From: Murimonas intestini | Lineage (GTDB): Bacteria > Bacillota > Clostridia > Lachnospirales > Lachnospiraceae | Length of the DNA: 64,000 bases | NCBI RefSeq assembly: GCF_024622195.1 | Contig: NZ_JANKBI010000001.1 | Coordinates: 434,001 to 498,000, forward strand | Reading direction: 5' to 3' | Part shown: positions 24,570-33,698 of the stretch, piece by piece | How the letters are laid out: every line of letters starts with the position of its first letter | How positions within the stretch are numbered: the stretch's first letter is position 1 | Made by a program: the position numbers and the translations under genes | The notes under the pieces: generated by a model | What the model saw: only the letters and a program-made list of their open reading frames with translations | Database searches by the model: none | Told to the model about the DNA's origin: nothing

Positions 24570-25238
24570 TTATAGGGTTATGATTTTTGCGATATAGATA
24601 TCAGGGTTAACCATGATCCTCTTTACTACCTCTTCCGGGATCATATCATCAGACTCTATGACAGAGTAGGCATCCTGGCCTTTTTTTGTCCTGAACAGCC
24701 GCATAGCCGCAATATTCAGATTTGTATCTCTGAATGCTGTGGTAATATGGGCCATTACTCCCGGTGAATCCTTCTGATGCACGAATAAAGTACAGTACTC
24801 TCCTGAGAGGCTTATATCTTCCCCATTTATCTTAACGATATATGCCTTTCCCCCTCCTACCGATATACCTGTCACAGTCATCGATGTCCCATTTTCCATA
24901 GACATGACAACATCTACCGTGTTCGGATGGATAGGTGTATCCTCTGTGTCCGATACAAAGCTTACCTCAATGCCGGCCTCCCTTGCAAGTCTCTCCGCTT
25001 CCCTTATCCGCTTATCATTGGCTGAAAATCCCATAATCCCGGCTGTGAGGGCTTTATCAGTCCCATGCCCGTGATAAGTTTTTGCAAATGATCCGTACAG
25101 CACGAACCGGACCTTCACGATCCCGCTCCCCGCCAGATTTCTGGCCAGCTGGGCTATTTTCAAAGCTCCTGCCGTGTGGGAACTCGACGGCCCTATCATC
25201 TCAGGTCCGACCACATCAAATGCACTGATTATCTTCAT
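24570..25238 (-). CDS. sdaAB: L-serine dehydratase, iron-sulfur-dependent, beta subunit
   Basis: 222 residues: a substrate-binding domain starting with DVVGPEMIGPSSSHTAGA and GHGTDKALTAGIMGF, then an ACT domain from about residue 147 (YCTLFVHQKDSPGVMAHITTAF). It forms the heterodimer with SdaAA. AGAGG precedes the ATG. Upstream is a 10-bp hairpin at the predicted transcript start. Confidence 0.95.
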   Translation of the reverse strand: MKIISAFDVVGPEMIGPSSSHTAGALKIAQLARNLAGSGIVKVRFVLYGSFAKTYHGHGTDKALTAGIMGFSANDKRIREAERLAREAGIEVSFVSDTEDTPIHPNTVDVVMSMENGTSMTVTGISVGGGKAYIVKINGEDISLSGEYCTLFVHQKDSPGVMAHITTAFRDTNLNIAAMRLFRTKKGQDAYSVIESDDMIPEEVVKRIMVNPDIYIAKIITL

Positions 25239-25272
25239 TTGTATACCTCTTCATCATGCATATTTTCTAATT

Positions 25273-25306
25273 GCTGTGTGCCCGCAGGCTGCTGCCGGCA
25301 CACAGC
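25273..25306 (-). repeat. 10-bp hairpin in the sdaAB leader
   Basis: GCTGTGTGCC and its exact complement GGCACACAGC enclose 14 bases. The 5' arm begins about where a transcript from the TATAAT at 25315-25310 would start, so the hairpin would sit at the very 5' end of the sdaAB mRNA, a place that often stabilises mRNA. No T-tract follows, so it is not a terminator. Confidence 0.6.
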
Positions 25307-25339
25307 CCTATTATAAGCTATTTGGATAAATAAAGAAAG

Positions 25340-25373
25340 CCCGTCAGATACAATTTCTCCAAAATCTGACGGG
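25340..25373 (-). terminator. Terminator of the APC permease gene
   Basis: A perfect 10-bp stem (CCCGTCAGAT and its complement) with a 14-base loop, followed on the minus strand by CTTTCTTTATTT, six bases after the permease stop codon. Confidence 0.85.
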
Positions 25374-25378
25374 ATTAT

Positions 25379-26695
25379 TCATTGAGTCCTGCTCCTGTAT
25401 TTCCTTACAGCCAGTCCCAGGATCACGGCACCTATATAAACCAGTATAATCACATTTGACCAAAGCGGATTGCCGGCAAAAAGTGAGTAGACCTGGGTAG
25501 CCAAGATGGCATAAGTCACAGCTACCATGATCTTCAGCCTCCACCGGGGATACCGCTTTGCATATTTCGAATCCTCCCAGAGTCTGGGATATTTTTCCGG
25601 CAGCTTCAGGATTCCTGCCATAGGGATGCATGTTCCCAGGATCGTCAGCCCTATAGACATCTTTGACAGTACCGTAAGATCGATTCCCATAACTGCCGGC
25701 ACTGCTCCAAACAGATAAAAGATGGTCATGAGGATGTACGGAACCCCTGCTTTATTCGTCTTTCCCCACTTTTTGGGAAAACATCCATCTTCACATGGCC
25801 TGATCAATGAATTTGAATACCATATAAAGCTGGAATTTAATGTTGTGACCAATGCCCCCAGACATGTCCCAATTACAAAAAATCCATAAAGTACTTTATT
25901 TGTGAGTACTGCATCAGCCGGCACTGTCAGAGGCCGGCCGGCTGCCTCGGATGCCGGTACAGCTCCGCTGGCCACCAGGCCCATCAGCATATACATAAAA
26001 CAGACTGCCGTTGTTACACCCACTATAACCTTTACCATAACCTTCTGTGAATTCTGGATCTTAGGTGCAAAGTCTGTGATAATATACGCTCCTCCCACTG
26101 CAAAATACAGCAGGGCTGCTGCAGAATAAAATCCCCCTGCTCCTCCGCTAAAAAAGCCATCCGAAAAATAATCTGTATATTCAACCTGTCTTATTCCGAA
26201 AATCACAAACACAAAAATTCCCGCAATCAAAATAATACACATTATATTCTGGACTTTTGCTGCGAGTTTCATTCCAAACAGGTTAACAATAAAAAACAAT
26301 GTGAGAACTGTCAGTGCAATTGTCTTCTGCGCTGTCTCCCCGCCCAGTTCCGGAATCAGCGCTGACAGATACTGGGCGAAGGAAATGCCAAAAATTGCAA
26401 TTGTCATCCTGCCAAGAAAATATATGTAAGCATAAAACCTTCCCGCATCCTCATGTATCAGCTCTTTCGAATACGTGTAGGCTGCGCTTGTACGCGGCAG
26501 CAGAGCGCTCATGATAAAGATGGGCCGAAATGAAATCAAAAATAATATGGCACTTACAGGAAATGCCAGGAAAATACTTCGGCCCGTCATGCTAATTCCT
26601 ATTCCAGTCTGGGTGATGATACCAGACCCAATAGTAAAGCCTGCAGCCAGACTAATCGTTTCAATCAGTGAAAGCTTTCCCTTTTTATCTTTCAA
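25379..26695 (-). CDS. APC-family amino acid transporter
   Basis: A 438-residue membrane permease with about 12 helices. The first helix has the APC substrate motif AAGFTIGSGIITQTGIGIS (the GSG break that contacts the amino-acid carboxylate). It is a member of the amino acid-polyamine-organocation superfamily. The start is TTG at 26695, eight bases after GGAGG. A terminator follows, separating it from sdaAB-sdaAA, although the shared strand and closeness suggest it could carry serine or another dehydratase substrate. Specificity cannot be read from the sequence. Confidence 0.85.
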   Translation of the reverse strand: MKDKKGKLSLIETISLAAGFTIGSGIITQTGIGISMTGRSIFLAFPVSAILFLISFRPIFIMSALLPRTSAAYTYSKELIHEDAGRFYAYIYFLGRMTIAIFGISFAQYLSALIPELGGETAQKTIALTVLTLFFIVNLFGMKLAAKVQNIMCIILIAGIFVFVIFGIRQVEYTDYFSDGFFSGGAGGFYSAAALLYFAVGGAYIITDFAPKIQNSQKVMVKVIVGVTTAVCFMYMLMGLVASGAVPASEAAGRPLTVPADAVLTNKVLYGFFVIGTCLGALVTTLNSSFIWYSNSLIRPCEDGCFPKKWGKTNKAGVPYILMTIFYLFGAVPAVMGIDLTVLSKMSIGLTILGTCIPMAGILKLPEKYPRLWEDSKYAKRYPRWRLKIMVAVTYAILATQVYSLFAGNPLWSNVIILVYIGAVILGLAVRKYRSRTQ

Positions 26696-26731
26696 CTATC
26701 TGCCTCCTCACACTGCATCAGATCAAATGCA

Positions 26732-27973
26732 TCAGTATATGCCATACTTTCTTACAGCATCTCTCCAGGCTTCAAAGCAGGCATGATCCACATTATCCAT
26801 TGACAGAGAGTTTGTCATTATAAATCCGCCTCCCGGCGCACAGATATCAAGCGTCCTTTTGGTTTCCTCTGTAACTGCCCCCGGATCTGAGCCCTGTAAA
26901 AGCAGCTGTGTCTTCATTCCTGCGCCAAAGCAGGCATGACCGGAAAGTATGGATTTCGCGCGTTCCAGATCTACATCTTCAAAAAAATAAACAACTTTTC
27001 CTGACGGTATGTCTGTAAGTGTCTCAAGCCGTGTAGTATACTTTCCCTCACAGAGAGGCACAGGTATAATTTCTGCATCAATCAGTGCCATAAGCAGCCG
27101 TTTTAAATGAGGCCAATAATAGCGGTTATAATTTTCCAGAGACATAAAGTTATCAGCTCCACAGTGAAGCGGAATAAACACAAATTTAGACCCGGCCCGT
27201 TTTGCCTGTGAGACACCTGCCGGGATTGTGGCGTCTCCCCATCTGAGCAGCACCTCATTGAGACGATGCGGGTCTGTCTTCATATCAATTATGGTAGCAA
27301 TAAGTCCCCGCACATTATCTGCAAAATCATCAAATGGATTAACCATAACTGAATCTCCCAGCAGCGGGTATCCCATCTTCTTCACATAAGAGTTTACTTC
27401 TGACAATCCCGACAGATTTTTTTGAAGTGCTTCCCCGGTTTCTATCATTCTTCGCAGCGCCGCTCTTACAGGAGGAAGACTAAGAGAGGCCAGCCGGAAT
27501 ATGGCCTGTCCGCACATTACAGGAGCCTTCAGATATTCAAGTCCTTCAAATCCCCTGAATTTCTGCGGCAATACCCTGCCAAACAAAAAACCGCTGGGAT
27601 CCCTCAGATATTCTTCATAATCATCCTCCCCCATATATTCTCTGTCTATAAACTGATATGGTGTATTTTCCGGCAAATTATGATAAGTTCCTGGCCACCT
27701 TGCATTTGAGTACTCTGCACATTCAAGTACCGCTGCCGGATAAAAGCCGGGAGCATATACCATATCCGGATCATATTTTCTAATATATTGTTCCATCACT
27801 GGAATCAAAGTCGTGATGTCCTCCATAACATTTTGGATCGTAAGACCATATCCAAGCGCATAAAAATTTCCGATTTGAGGCACAAATGGTACTCTGTCCG
27901 TCAATTTCAATTCCACGGCATCTGATATTCGTTTTTCCCGCCTGATCATCTCTTCCTGATTTGTATTGCCCAT
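26732..27973 (-). CDS. URO-D family methyltransferase-like protein (MtaA/CmuA type)
   Basis: A 413-residue TIM-barrel protein of the uroporphyrinogen decarboxylase superfamily. It lacks heme-pathway neighbours, and the superfamily's non-heme members in anaerobes move methyl groups between corrinoid proteins, methylated substrates and thiols. Candidate metal or thiol ligands are in FIPLHCGADNF, PVPLCEGKY and HACFGAGMKTQLLLQGSDP, with a conserved ending CAPGGGFIMTNSLSMD. A GGAGGAG ribosome site precedes the ATG. It shares a strand with a frameshifted MFS transporter and faces a PucR-type regulator, so I infer an inducible catabolic unit for a methylated compound. No corrinoid protein or activase is in the window. 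Confidence 0.8.
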   Translation of the reverse strand: MGNTNQEEMIRREKRISDAVELKLTDRVPFVPQIGNFYALGYGLTIQNVMEDITTLIPVMEQYIRKYDPDMVYAPGFYPAAVLECAEYSNARWPGTYHNLPENTPYQFIDREYMGEDDYEEYLRDPSGFLFGRVLPQKFRGFEGLEYLKAPVMCGQAIFRLASLSLPPVRAALRRMIETGEALQKNLSGLSEVNSYVKKMGYPLLGDSVMVNPFDDFADNVRGLIATIIDMKTDPHRLNEVLLRWGDATIPAGVSQAKRAGSKFVFIPLHCGADNFMSLENYNRYYWPHLKRLLMALIDAEIIPVPLCEGKYTTRLETLTDIPSGKVVYFFEDVDLERAKSILSGHACFGAGMKTQLLLQGSDPGAVTEETKRTLDICAPGGGFIMTNSLSMDNVDHACFEAWRDAVRKYGIY

Positions 27974-28028
27974 ACAAGTCTCCTCCCGCTTTCTCTAATG
28001 TTTATCATTTCTGCGGCACAGTACTCCG

Positions 28029-29218
28029 CTATTCCCTATTGCTGTCCTTCCTTTTTTTCATCACTGCCAGAACAGCCAGAATTACTGCTGCCGCTATAAA
28101 TGCTCCTATACCAAATGTCTGAAACATATATCTCTGTGTCCCATTACCCGAAGCAGAACCTATCCACTCCTGTATATAAGAAGTCATAAAACATCCCAAG
28201 TAAAGACTGGCTGACAAAATCCCATTTGATTTCTGTATCTGTCCGGCCGGAACTATTTTTGAATTAGAAATAAATATCATAGGTGTAATACAGCCATATC
28301 CAAAGCCTATCAGAATCTGGGCACACATTGCCGCCGCTACAGAATACGCCCTGCTCAATATCAGAAATCCCACCCCAAGCAATATACATGAAAAGAGTAT
28401 CGTTGCTCCTTTAAACACTCTTCTCACAGCCGGGAGCACAAAACCTGCTAAACAGCCTGTCCCTGTGATCAGAGCCATAGTGATTCCAAGCAGCGCCGGA
28501 GGTCCGATCTGTTCCCCAGATAAAATTTTGCCATATTAGTTGGTGTTACCAGAGAATACACCTGGATCAGAAACATTCCTATGATAAGAATAAAAAATTT
28601 ACCCGGCAGTTTATCCTCTTCTTTTTTGCTCTCCTTACTTTTTTTCTGAACCGGAGTGGCCGGCACCAGGATCAGCACCAGGACCATAATTACAAAAGCA
28701 AATGCGAATGCGTAAAAATTATAACGCCAGCTCACAGCTGCCAGACTGCCTCCGATGATACTCCCAAGCATGGAGCCAAAGTTAGATGTTCCTGAAGCAA
28801 ATCCAAGATTCCTGTCCTTTGCCCTTCCCTCATAAAACATCATAATGATTGCAGTTGACTGAGGCAGAACCAGCCCTACTCCACAGCCCATCAGAATTCT
28901 TGTGATCATCAGCCCTGTCACTGAATTCATGGATGCTCCCAGAAGGCCCATGGCTCCGTAGACTGCCAGTCCTGCCACAACAAGCATTTTTTTAGATACC
29001 AAATCTCCCAGTTTCCCGGAAATCAATGAAAAAATAAGAACTGTCAGATACATGGATGACATTATCATCCTGATTGTCCCATACGGAGTATCGGGAAAAG
29101 CTTCCTGCAGCGCATTCAGAGCCGGAGCAATCAGCGAGCCGCTGGCATACATCATAAGAGATATTGCCAGAATCCCTATTGTGTTTCCCATTGTCAAACT
29201 TCTTTTTTGTTCACCCAT
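28029..29218 (-). pseudogene. MFS transporter, frameshifted
   Basis: Two frames together make one major facilitator protein of about 397 residues with 12 membrane helices. The first part runs from ATG 29218 (GGAGGG six bases upstream) through TNMAKFYLG; there a run of four C at 28514-28517 (G on the coding strand) shifts the frame and reading stops soon after. The second frame resumes with EQIGPPALLGITMALITG and continues to 28029. One extra G in that run would restore a full-length gene. It may be a real disruption, a phase-variable tract (short for that) or a sequencing error. Helix 4 has TRILMGCGVGLVLPQ. It is likely the uptake partner of the URO-D protein. Confidence 0.85.
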
Positions 29219-29342
29219 AGCACACCCTCCACCAACATACAAGATTAACAGCTTCTGTGTTTATTATAACTTACAAGCCTGCTGCTTCAATGTCCTGCAC
29301 GGACAAATCATCTGAAAATCAAACATCTTTTTTTGTTATTTT

Positions 29343-29372
29343 TCGACAATGTAAATCCTTCTGTGATATACT
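29343..29372 (+). promoter_or_regulatory. Promoter of the PucR-type regulator gene
   Basis: -35-like TCGACA (29343-29348), 18-base spacer, -10 TATACT (29367-29372) with an extended TG one base upstream, 45 bases before the start codon. Confidence 0.55.
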
Positions 29373-29416
29373 GAATATATAATAATGTCTGTCTTTGAAA
29401 GGAGGCTGCCGTCCCA

Positions 29417-30922
29417 ATGAAAATAAGTATCTGGCACCTGTATGAAAGGCTTATGGAGTATTCACCTACAGCTCATATCTCTAATGGAGCCTGTGAAATC
29501 CAGGATGTGAGAGTACTCTCTCCTGATGGTCATGTTTATTTTGCTGATTATGTATACCTGGTAAGCCTGGATCCGGAATACGGCTGGAAGCCCCCCCAGG
29601 ACACCATCATACTAATTCACAGAAAAGATATGGTTATACTTCATAATGCCGCCTTTTATGATGTCATGAACAAGATCATGGACATTTTTGACTGTTTCCG
29701 GAAAATAGAACAGAATCTGGAGCGTGCCTGTCAAAGCCCGGTTCCTTATGAAGATATGCTTAATATTTTATATGATTATTACCATCTCCCAATTGTCATT
29801 ACTAACAACAATCTGAAAATTCTGGCGGCGACTGATGTAATCAGTGCTATTGCAGACGAATGGGACATAATATTTAAGACTCATTATATGCCTGTCACTT
29901 TTTTCTCTGTCTTTAATAATGAAAAAAATAACCGTCGTTTTATAACATGTAAAAAGCCGTTCCTGATGAATCCTGTAAACCCAAACGCAGCAAAATTTTA
30001 TAGAAAACTATTCGTAATCCCCTTTGAATCTAACCGCATCTCCGCCGGGAAAGTGCTTATTAATGTCTTTGACGAGACTCTCTCACCCGGAAGTCTTCTT
30101 ATGGGTGATATATTTGCTGATTATTTCTCAAGGATTTCTTCAGCAGATGAGGATACATACAGTATGGCATCTTACTTTGAGAATGCTATCCGCCGGAATT
30201 ATTATTCTAAGGAGGAGGAGAGAGTGATCTACAATATGCGCCATTGGGAGCAAGATACCATTTTCACCCTCTGTGTGCTTAAAGATTCCTGCCGACGTCT
30301 CTCCATTCCTGAACTGCGCTGGTGCTGCGGCATTCTGGAGCTTAATATCCAGAATTCCATCGCGTTTACAATTGATGAACAGGTAGCTTTGCTTATTCCC
30401 CGCCAGCATCTTTCTATTGAGTTTTTACTGACTCAGGTATTAGAAAATTATGTGCCTGGTTTTTCTTTCCAATGCGGCGCCAGCCTGTCTTTTAAGAATT
30501 TTCAGTCGCTAAAGAGCCATTATTCCCAGGCCGTATATTCCCTAAACCAAATCAGAGGCAGTTCCAGAAATCTCATGCGGTTCCAGGAATGCGGTTTTCA
30601 TGGTATCTGTTGTGAAATTGCAGACTCCTTTGAATGGGAGGATTATTTTCCGCCCGAATTGCAGGCATTAGAAGAACTGGATAACAAACTACATTCCGAT
30701 TATTATCAGACTTTTTTCTGCTATCTGGAGAACGGACAGCAGCTTCAGCCGTCATCAGCTCAGCTCCATATCCATACCAACACCTTAAAGTACCGCCTGC
30801 GCAAAATTTTTACATTTCTTGATTATCAGCCGGATGACCTGGAAAAAAGACATTATTATCTGCTCTGTATGCAGCTTAAAAACAACTTCCGCAAACACTG
30901 CTGTCCGCTCAGTGCCCCGTAA
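29417..30922 (+). CDS. PucR/CdaR-type transcriptional regulator
   Basis: A 501-residue cytoplasmic regulator. The C-terminus has the PucR-type helix-turn-helix (SSAQLHIHTNTLKYRLRKIFTFL). The middle (about 310-400) resembles the GGDEF-like domain common in PucR and CdaR proteins (QCGASLSFKNFQSLKSHYSQA). The N-terminal 100 residues could be a PucR-type sensor domain. GGAGG lies 11 bases before the ATG. It is divergent from the MFS/URO-D genes, so it is probably their activator. This block looks more AT-rich than its flanks, which could mean later acquisition. Confidence 0.85.
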   Translation: MKISIWHLYERLMEYSPTAHISNGACEIQDVRVLSPDGHVYFADYVYLVSLDPEYGWKPPQDTIILIHRKDMVILHNAAFYDVMNKIMDIFDCFRKIEQNLERACQSPVPYEDMLNILYDYYHLPIVITNNNLKILAATDVISAIADEWDIIFKTHYMPVTFFSVFNNEKNNRRFITCKKPFLMNPVNPNAAKFYRKLFVIPFESNRISAGKVLINVFDETLSPGSLLMGDIFADYFSRISSADEDTYSMASYFENAIRRNYYSKEEERVIYNMRHWEQDTIFTLCVLKDSCRRLSIPELRWCCGILELNIQNSIAFTIDEQVALLIPRQHLSIEFLLTQVLENYVPGFSFQCGASLSFKNFQSLKSHYSQAVYSLNQIRGSSRNLMRFQECGFHGICCEIADSFEWEDYFPPELQALEELDNKLHSDYYQTFFCYLENGQQLQPSSAQLHIHTNTLKYRLRKIFTFLDYQPDDLEKRHYYLLCMQLKNNFRKHCCPLSAP

Positions 30923-30959
30923 TGCCAACACCTGAAGACCACATGCCTCATATCCCGGC

Positions 30960-30988
30960 TTGTAAATCTTATTCCCAAATGGTATACT
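30960..30988 (+). promoter_or_regulatory. SigA promoter of the 76-residue protein gene
   Basis: -35 TTGTAA (30960-30965), 17-base spacer, -10 TATACT (30983-30988). Confidence 0.75.
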
Positions 30989-31024
30989 TATACGCATATT
31001 AAAACCAAAAGGAGCTGATGCAGA

Positions 31025-31255
31025 TTGAGACAGGAACACTTTACAATGGTACGCGGAGGACAGATCGAGATCGGACAGGAAGTTGAAATCACCGAATTCC
31101 AGACAAATATGAATTTTGCCTACATCATTGAGCCGGCCGTTGCCATGTCCGGCTGTTATCCGGCAAGAGAACGGATACAGTCCCGCAAAGGTGTCATAAA
31201 AGATATCAGTGAAACTCTGATGGGATTTGATGTCATCGCTGAATTTGAAAAATAA
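31025..31255 (+). CDS. Conserved hypothetical protein, 76 residues
   Basis: Not recognised. It is a compact soluble protein (VRGGQIEIGQEVEITEFQ, then PAVAMSGCYPARERIQSRKG, then SETLMGFDVIAEFE) that looks like a small beta-barrel. The start is taken as TTG at 31025, about 11 bases after AAAGGAG; an in-frame ATG at 31046 is an alternative but has a poor ribosome site. It is monocistronic, with its own promoter and a strong terminator. Confidence 0.7.
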   Translation: MRQEHFTMVRGGQIEIGQEVEITEFQTNMNFAYIIEPAVAMSGCYPARERIQSRKGVIKDISETLMGFDVIAEFEK

Positions 31256-31262
31256 GTTGCTG

Positions 31263-31291
31263 AAGCTGCAGTCCTGTTCTGCAGCTTTTTT
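31263..31291 (+). terminator. Rho-independent terminator
   Basis: AAGCTGCAG, 7-base loop, CTGCAGCTT, then TTTTG directly after the small gene. Confidence 0.9.
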
Positions 31292-31361
31292 GTTAAATTG
31301 CCTTTCTAAAAATCACTATCCAGTATCTGTATCGTCATATCGACGAAGTTTTTAAATCCAA

Positions 31362-31422
31362 TATATCATTATGCTATATCATTTGCATTATTTAATATAT
31401 ATGTCGTATTGTGATATATAAT
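31362..31422 (+). promoter_or_regulatory. AT-rich control region of the alpha-galactoside operon
   Basis: The 236 bases between the previous terminator and the binding-protein gene hold no gene. They contain TATATCA twice (31362-31368, 31375-31381) and its complement TGATATA once (31412-31418), the last overlapping a TATAAT (31417-31422) that is a candidate -10 box. These may be operator sites. I see no clear -35 and no convincing catabolite-response element. Confidence 0.4.
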
Positions 31423-31528
31423 TAGCATCACTAAAATATTTACCTTCCACTAATTAATTGTTATAATTTGATTAACAAAAGCAAAGAATAAACGGCATAA
31501 GAGACAATAAAAAAGGAGGGTTCAGAAA

Positions 31529-32803
31529 GTGAAAAGTAAATTTGCACAAAGAACAGCAATAACAGTGAGCATATTGCTGGCAACCGGTACAATGTTCACC
31601 GGTTGCGGAAATCCTGCAAAAAGTTCGCAAAAAGTAACATTGCAGGTCCTCAACTACAAACGTGAGGCTGTAGATATCCTTGAGGAACTGGCTGCCGATT
31701 TTGAGAAAGAGAATCCTGATATACATATTCAGCTGGATTCCCCTTCCGATGCCACAAATATCCTGAAGACAAGGCTCGTTAAGGAGGATCCGCCGGACAT
31801 TGCCATGATCGGCGGCGACAGGGCCTACGCCGACTTTGTGGATGCGGACATTATGGTGGACTTAAGCGATTACGCAGGGCTTGATAAAGTCCAGGATGTC
31901 TATCTGACCATGGCTAAACAGCTGGAACTCAGACAAAAGGAAGGCCAGTACTGTGTCCCGTTTGCATCCAATGCCGCCGGCGTACTCTACAACCGAGACA
32001 TGTTCAAAGAAAATGGCTGGGAGATTCCCCAGACCTGGAATGAATTTATGTCATTATGCCAGACCATCCGTGATTCAGGCACAACACCATTTTATTTCAT
32101 GCTCAAGGATTCCTGGACAGGCATCACACCCTGGAATGCACTGGCTGCCAATCTTACCACGCCTGATATCTACACTGAGGTAAGCCTGGGTGATACTACC
32201 TTCACCGAGAATTACGCCTCATCGGCCCATAAGATGGATGAACTGCTTGAATTCAGCCAGAGCGATCCATTTGCCTACGGATACAATGACGGCTGCACTG
32301 CCTTTGGAAACGGCGAATCCGCCATGCTTCTTCAGGGTAACTGGGCCATCCCGCAGATATTAAGCGCTAATCCTGATATCAATATCGGAGCCTTCACACT
32401 TCCTGTATCCGACCAGGCTGGCGAAACTCTCCTCGTATCCGGAATAGACTTCTGCTTCACTGTTATGCGTGATGAGAACCTGGAGGCATGTGAAAAGTTT
32501 ATGGATTTTATGCTGCGTGATGAAAACGCTGCCAGATATTACGAAAACCAGAATGCTGTGGCCTGCCTGAAGGGAGATTTTGAAGTGCCGCAGTCACTGT
32601 CCGAGATGGCATCCTACTGGGAGGACGGCAAGGTCATAGACTTTCCCGACCACCACTATCCGGCAGAGCTTCCCGCCGCAGATATGCTGCAGGGATACCT
32701 GATGAACAAAGATCTGGATACTTTCCTGAACAAGTTCGACAATGAATGGCAGAAAACAAACCGTGACCTGATCGCAATATTAAAAGAAGAGAGAAACAAT
32801 TGA
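31529..32803 (+). CDS. ABC transporter sugar-binding lipoprotein (MsmE/RafE-like)
   Basis: An extracytoplasmic family 1 solute-binding protein of 424 residues. It starts with GTG nine bases after GGAGGG. A short signal peptide is followed by the lipobox FTGC, so Cys26 is lipidated and the protein is tethered to the outer face of the membrane. The segment NAAGVLYNRDMFKENGWEIPQTWNEF is typical of oligosaccharide-binding members. It is followed by two permease genes and a GH36 alpha-galactosidase, which points to melibiose, raffinose or similar alpha-galactosides as ligand. Confidence 0.9.
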   Translation: MKSKFAQRTAITVSILLATGTMFTGCGNPAKSSQKVTLQVLNYKREAVDILEELAADFEKENPDIHIQLDSPSDATNILKTRLVKEDPPDIAMIGGDRAYADFVDADIMVDLSDYAGLDKVQDVYLTMAKQLELRQKEGQYCVPFASNAAGVLYNRDMFKENGWEIPQTWNEFMSLCQTIRDSGTTPFYFMLKDSWTGITPWNALAANLTTPDIYTEVSLGDTTFTENYASSAHKMDELLEFSQSDPFAYGYNDGCTAFGNGESAMLLQGNWAIPQILSANPDINIGAFTLPVSDQAGETLLVSGIDFCFTVMRDENLEACEKFMDFMLRDENAARYYENQNAVACLKGDFEVPQSLSEMASYWEDGKVIDFPDHHYPAELPAADMLQGYLMNKDLDTFLNKFDNEWQKTNRDLIAILKEERNN

Positions 32804-32827
32804 TAAATTGATAATGGAGGGAACGCT

Positions 32828-33698
32828 ATGCGTGGTAAAAAAAGCAATCGGATGTATCTATTATTTGTGCTGCCAATGCTCATCCTGTTCTTTGCTTTCA
32901 ACACGTTTCCGCTGCTGCGCGGATTCGTATACAGCCTTACAAATTCCAAAGGCTTCGGAAGCTATGACTGGGTAGGTCTTCGCAACTATATTGACCTGTT
33001 TGGGGATTCCCGGGTGGGCAATTCTTACTTATTCACATTTAAATTTGCCATTACGGCTACAATTATTGTAAATGTCCTGAGTATGGTCATGGCTCTGCTG
33101 CTGAATGCCAGGATCAGGGCGAAAGGCTTCTTCCGCGGCCTGTTCTTCCTGCCTAACATCCTTGGAGGCCTGGTTATCGGTTATGTATTTAACTTCATCT
33201 TCACATTCATCCCTGCCCAGCATCGGTTCTTCTGTGGGAAGCAGCTTCCTGGGCACCAGCCTTCTGAGCCGTGAAGGTACTGCATGGCTGGCCATAGTAG
33301 TCTGCGCCTCCTGGCAGGCTATAGCATTTAACACGATCATCTATATCTCAGGGCTTCAGACGATCCCTGAGGAAGTATATGAGGCTGCTGCTATTGACGG
33401 GACTACTCCGTGGCAGAAATTCTGGAAGATTTCCTTTCCCCTCATTGCACCATTTTTTACGATCAATATGGTGCTGTGCATGAAGAATTTCCTTATGGTA
33501 TTTGACCAGATCGTCTCCATGACAAACGGCGGTCCTAACCAGTCCACTGAATCTATCTCGATCCTGATCTATAAGGCAGGTCTGGCAGGCAACCAGTTCG
33601 GCTACCAGAGTGCAAACTCAGTGATCTACTTTATCGTAATAGTAGCAATATCCGTATTCCAGATGAAGTTCTTAAATAAGAGGGAGGTGCAGTTATAA
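32828..33698 (+). pseudogene. Sugar ABC transporter permease (MalF/RafF type), frameshifted
   Basis: The first frame (MRGKKSNRMYLLFVLPML to VFNFIFTFI) stops after about 148 codons. The second frame takes over with LPSIGSSVGSSFLG, includes the EAA loop EEVYEAAAIDGTTPWQKFWKI that contacts the ATPase, and ends at 33698. Removing one C from the CCC run at 33211-33213 rejoins them into a normal six-helix permease of about 290 residues. Its stop overlaps the next ATG (TAATG), so the operon is otherwise well kept, which makes a sequencing error as likely as real decay. Confidence 0.85.
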
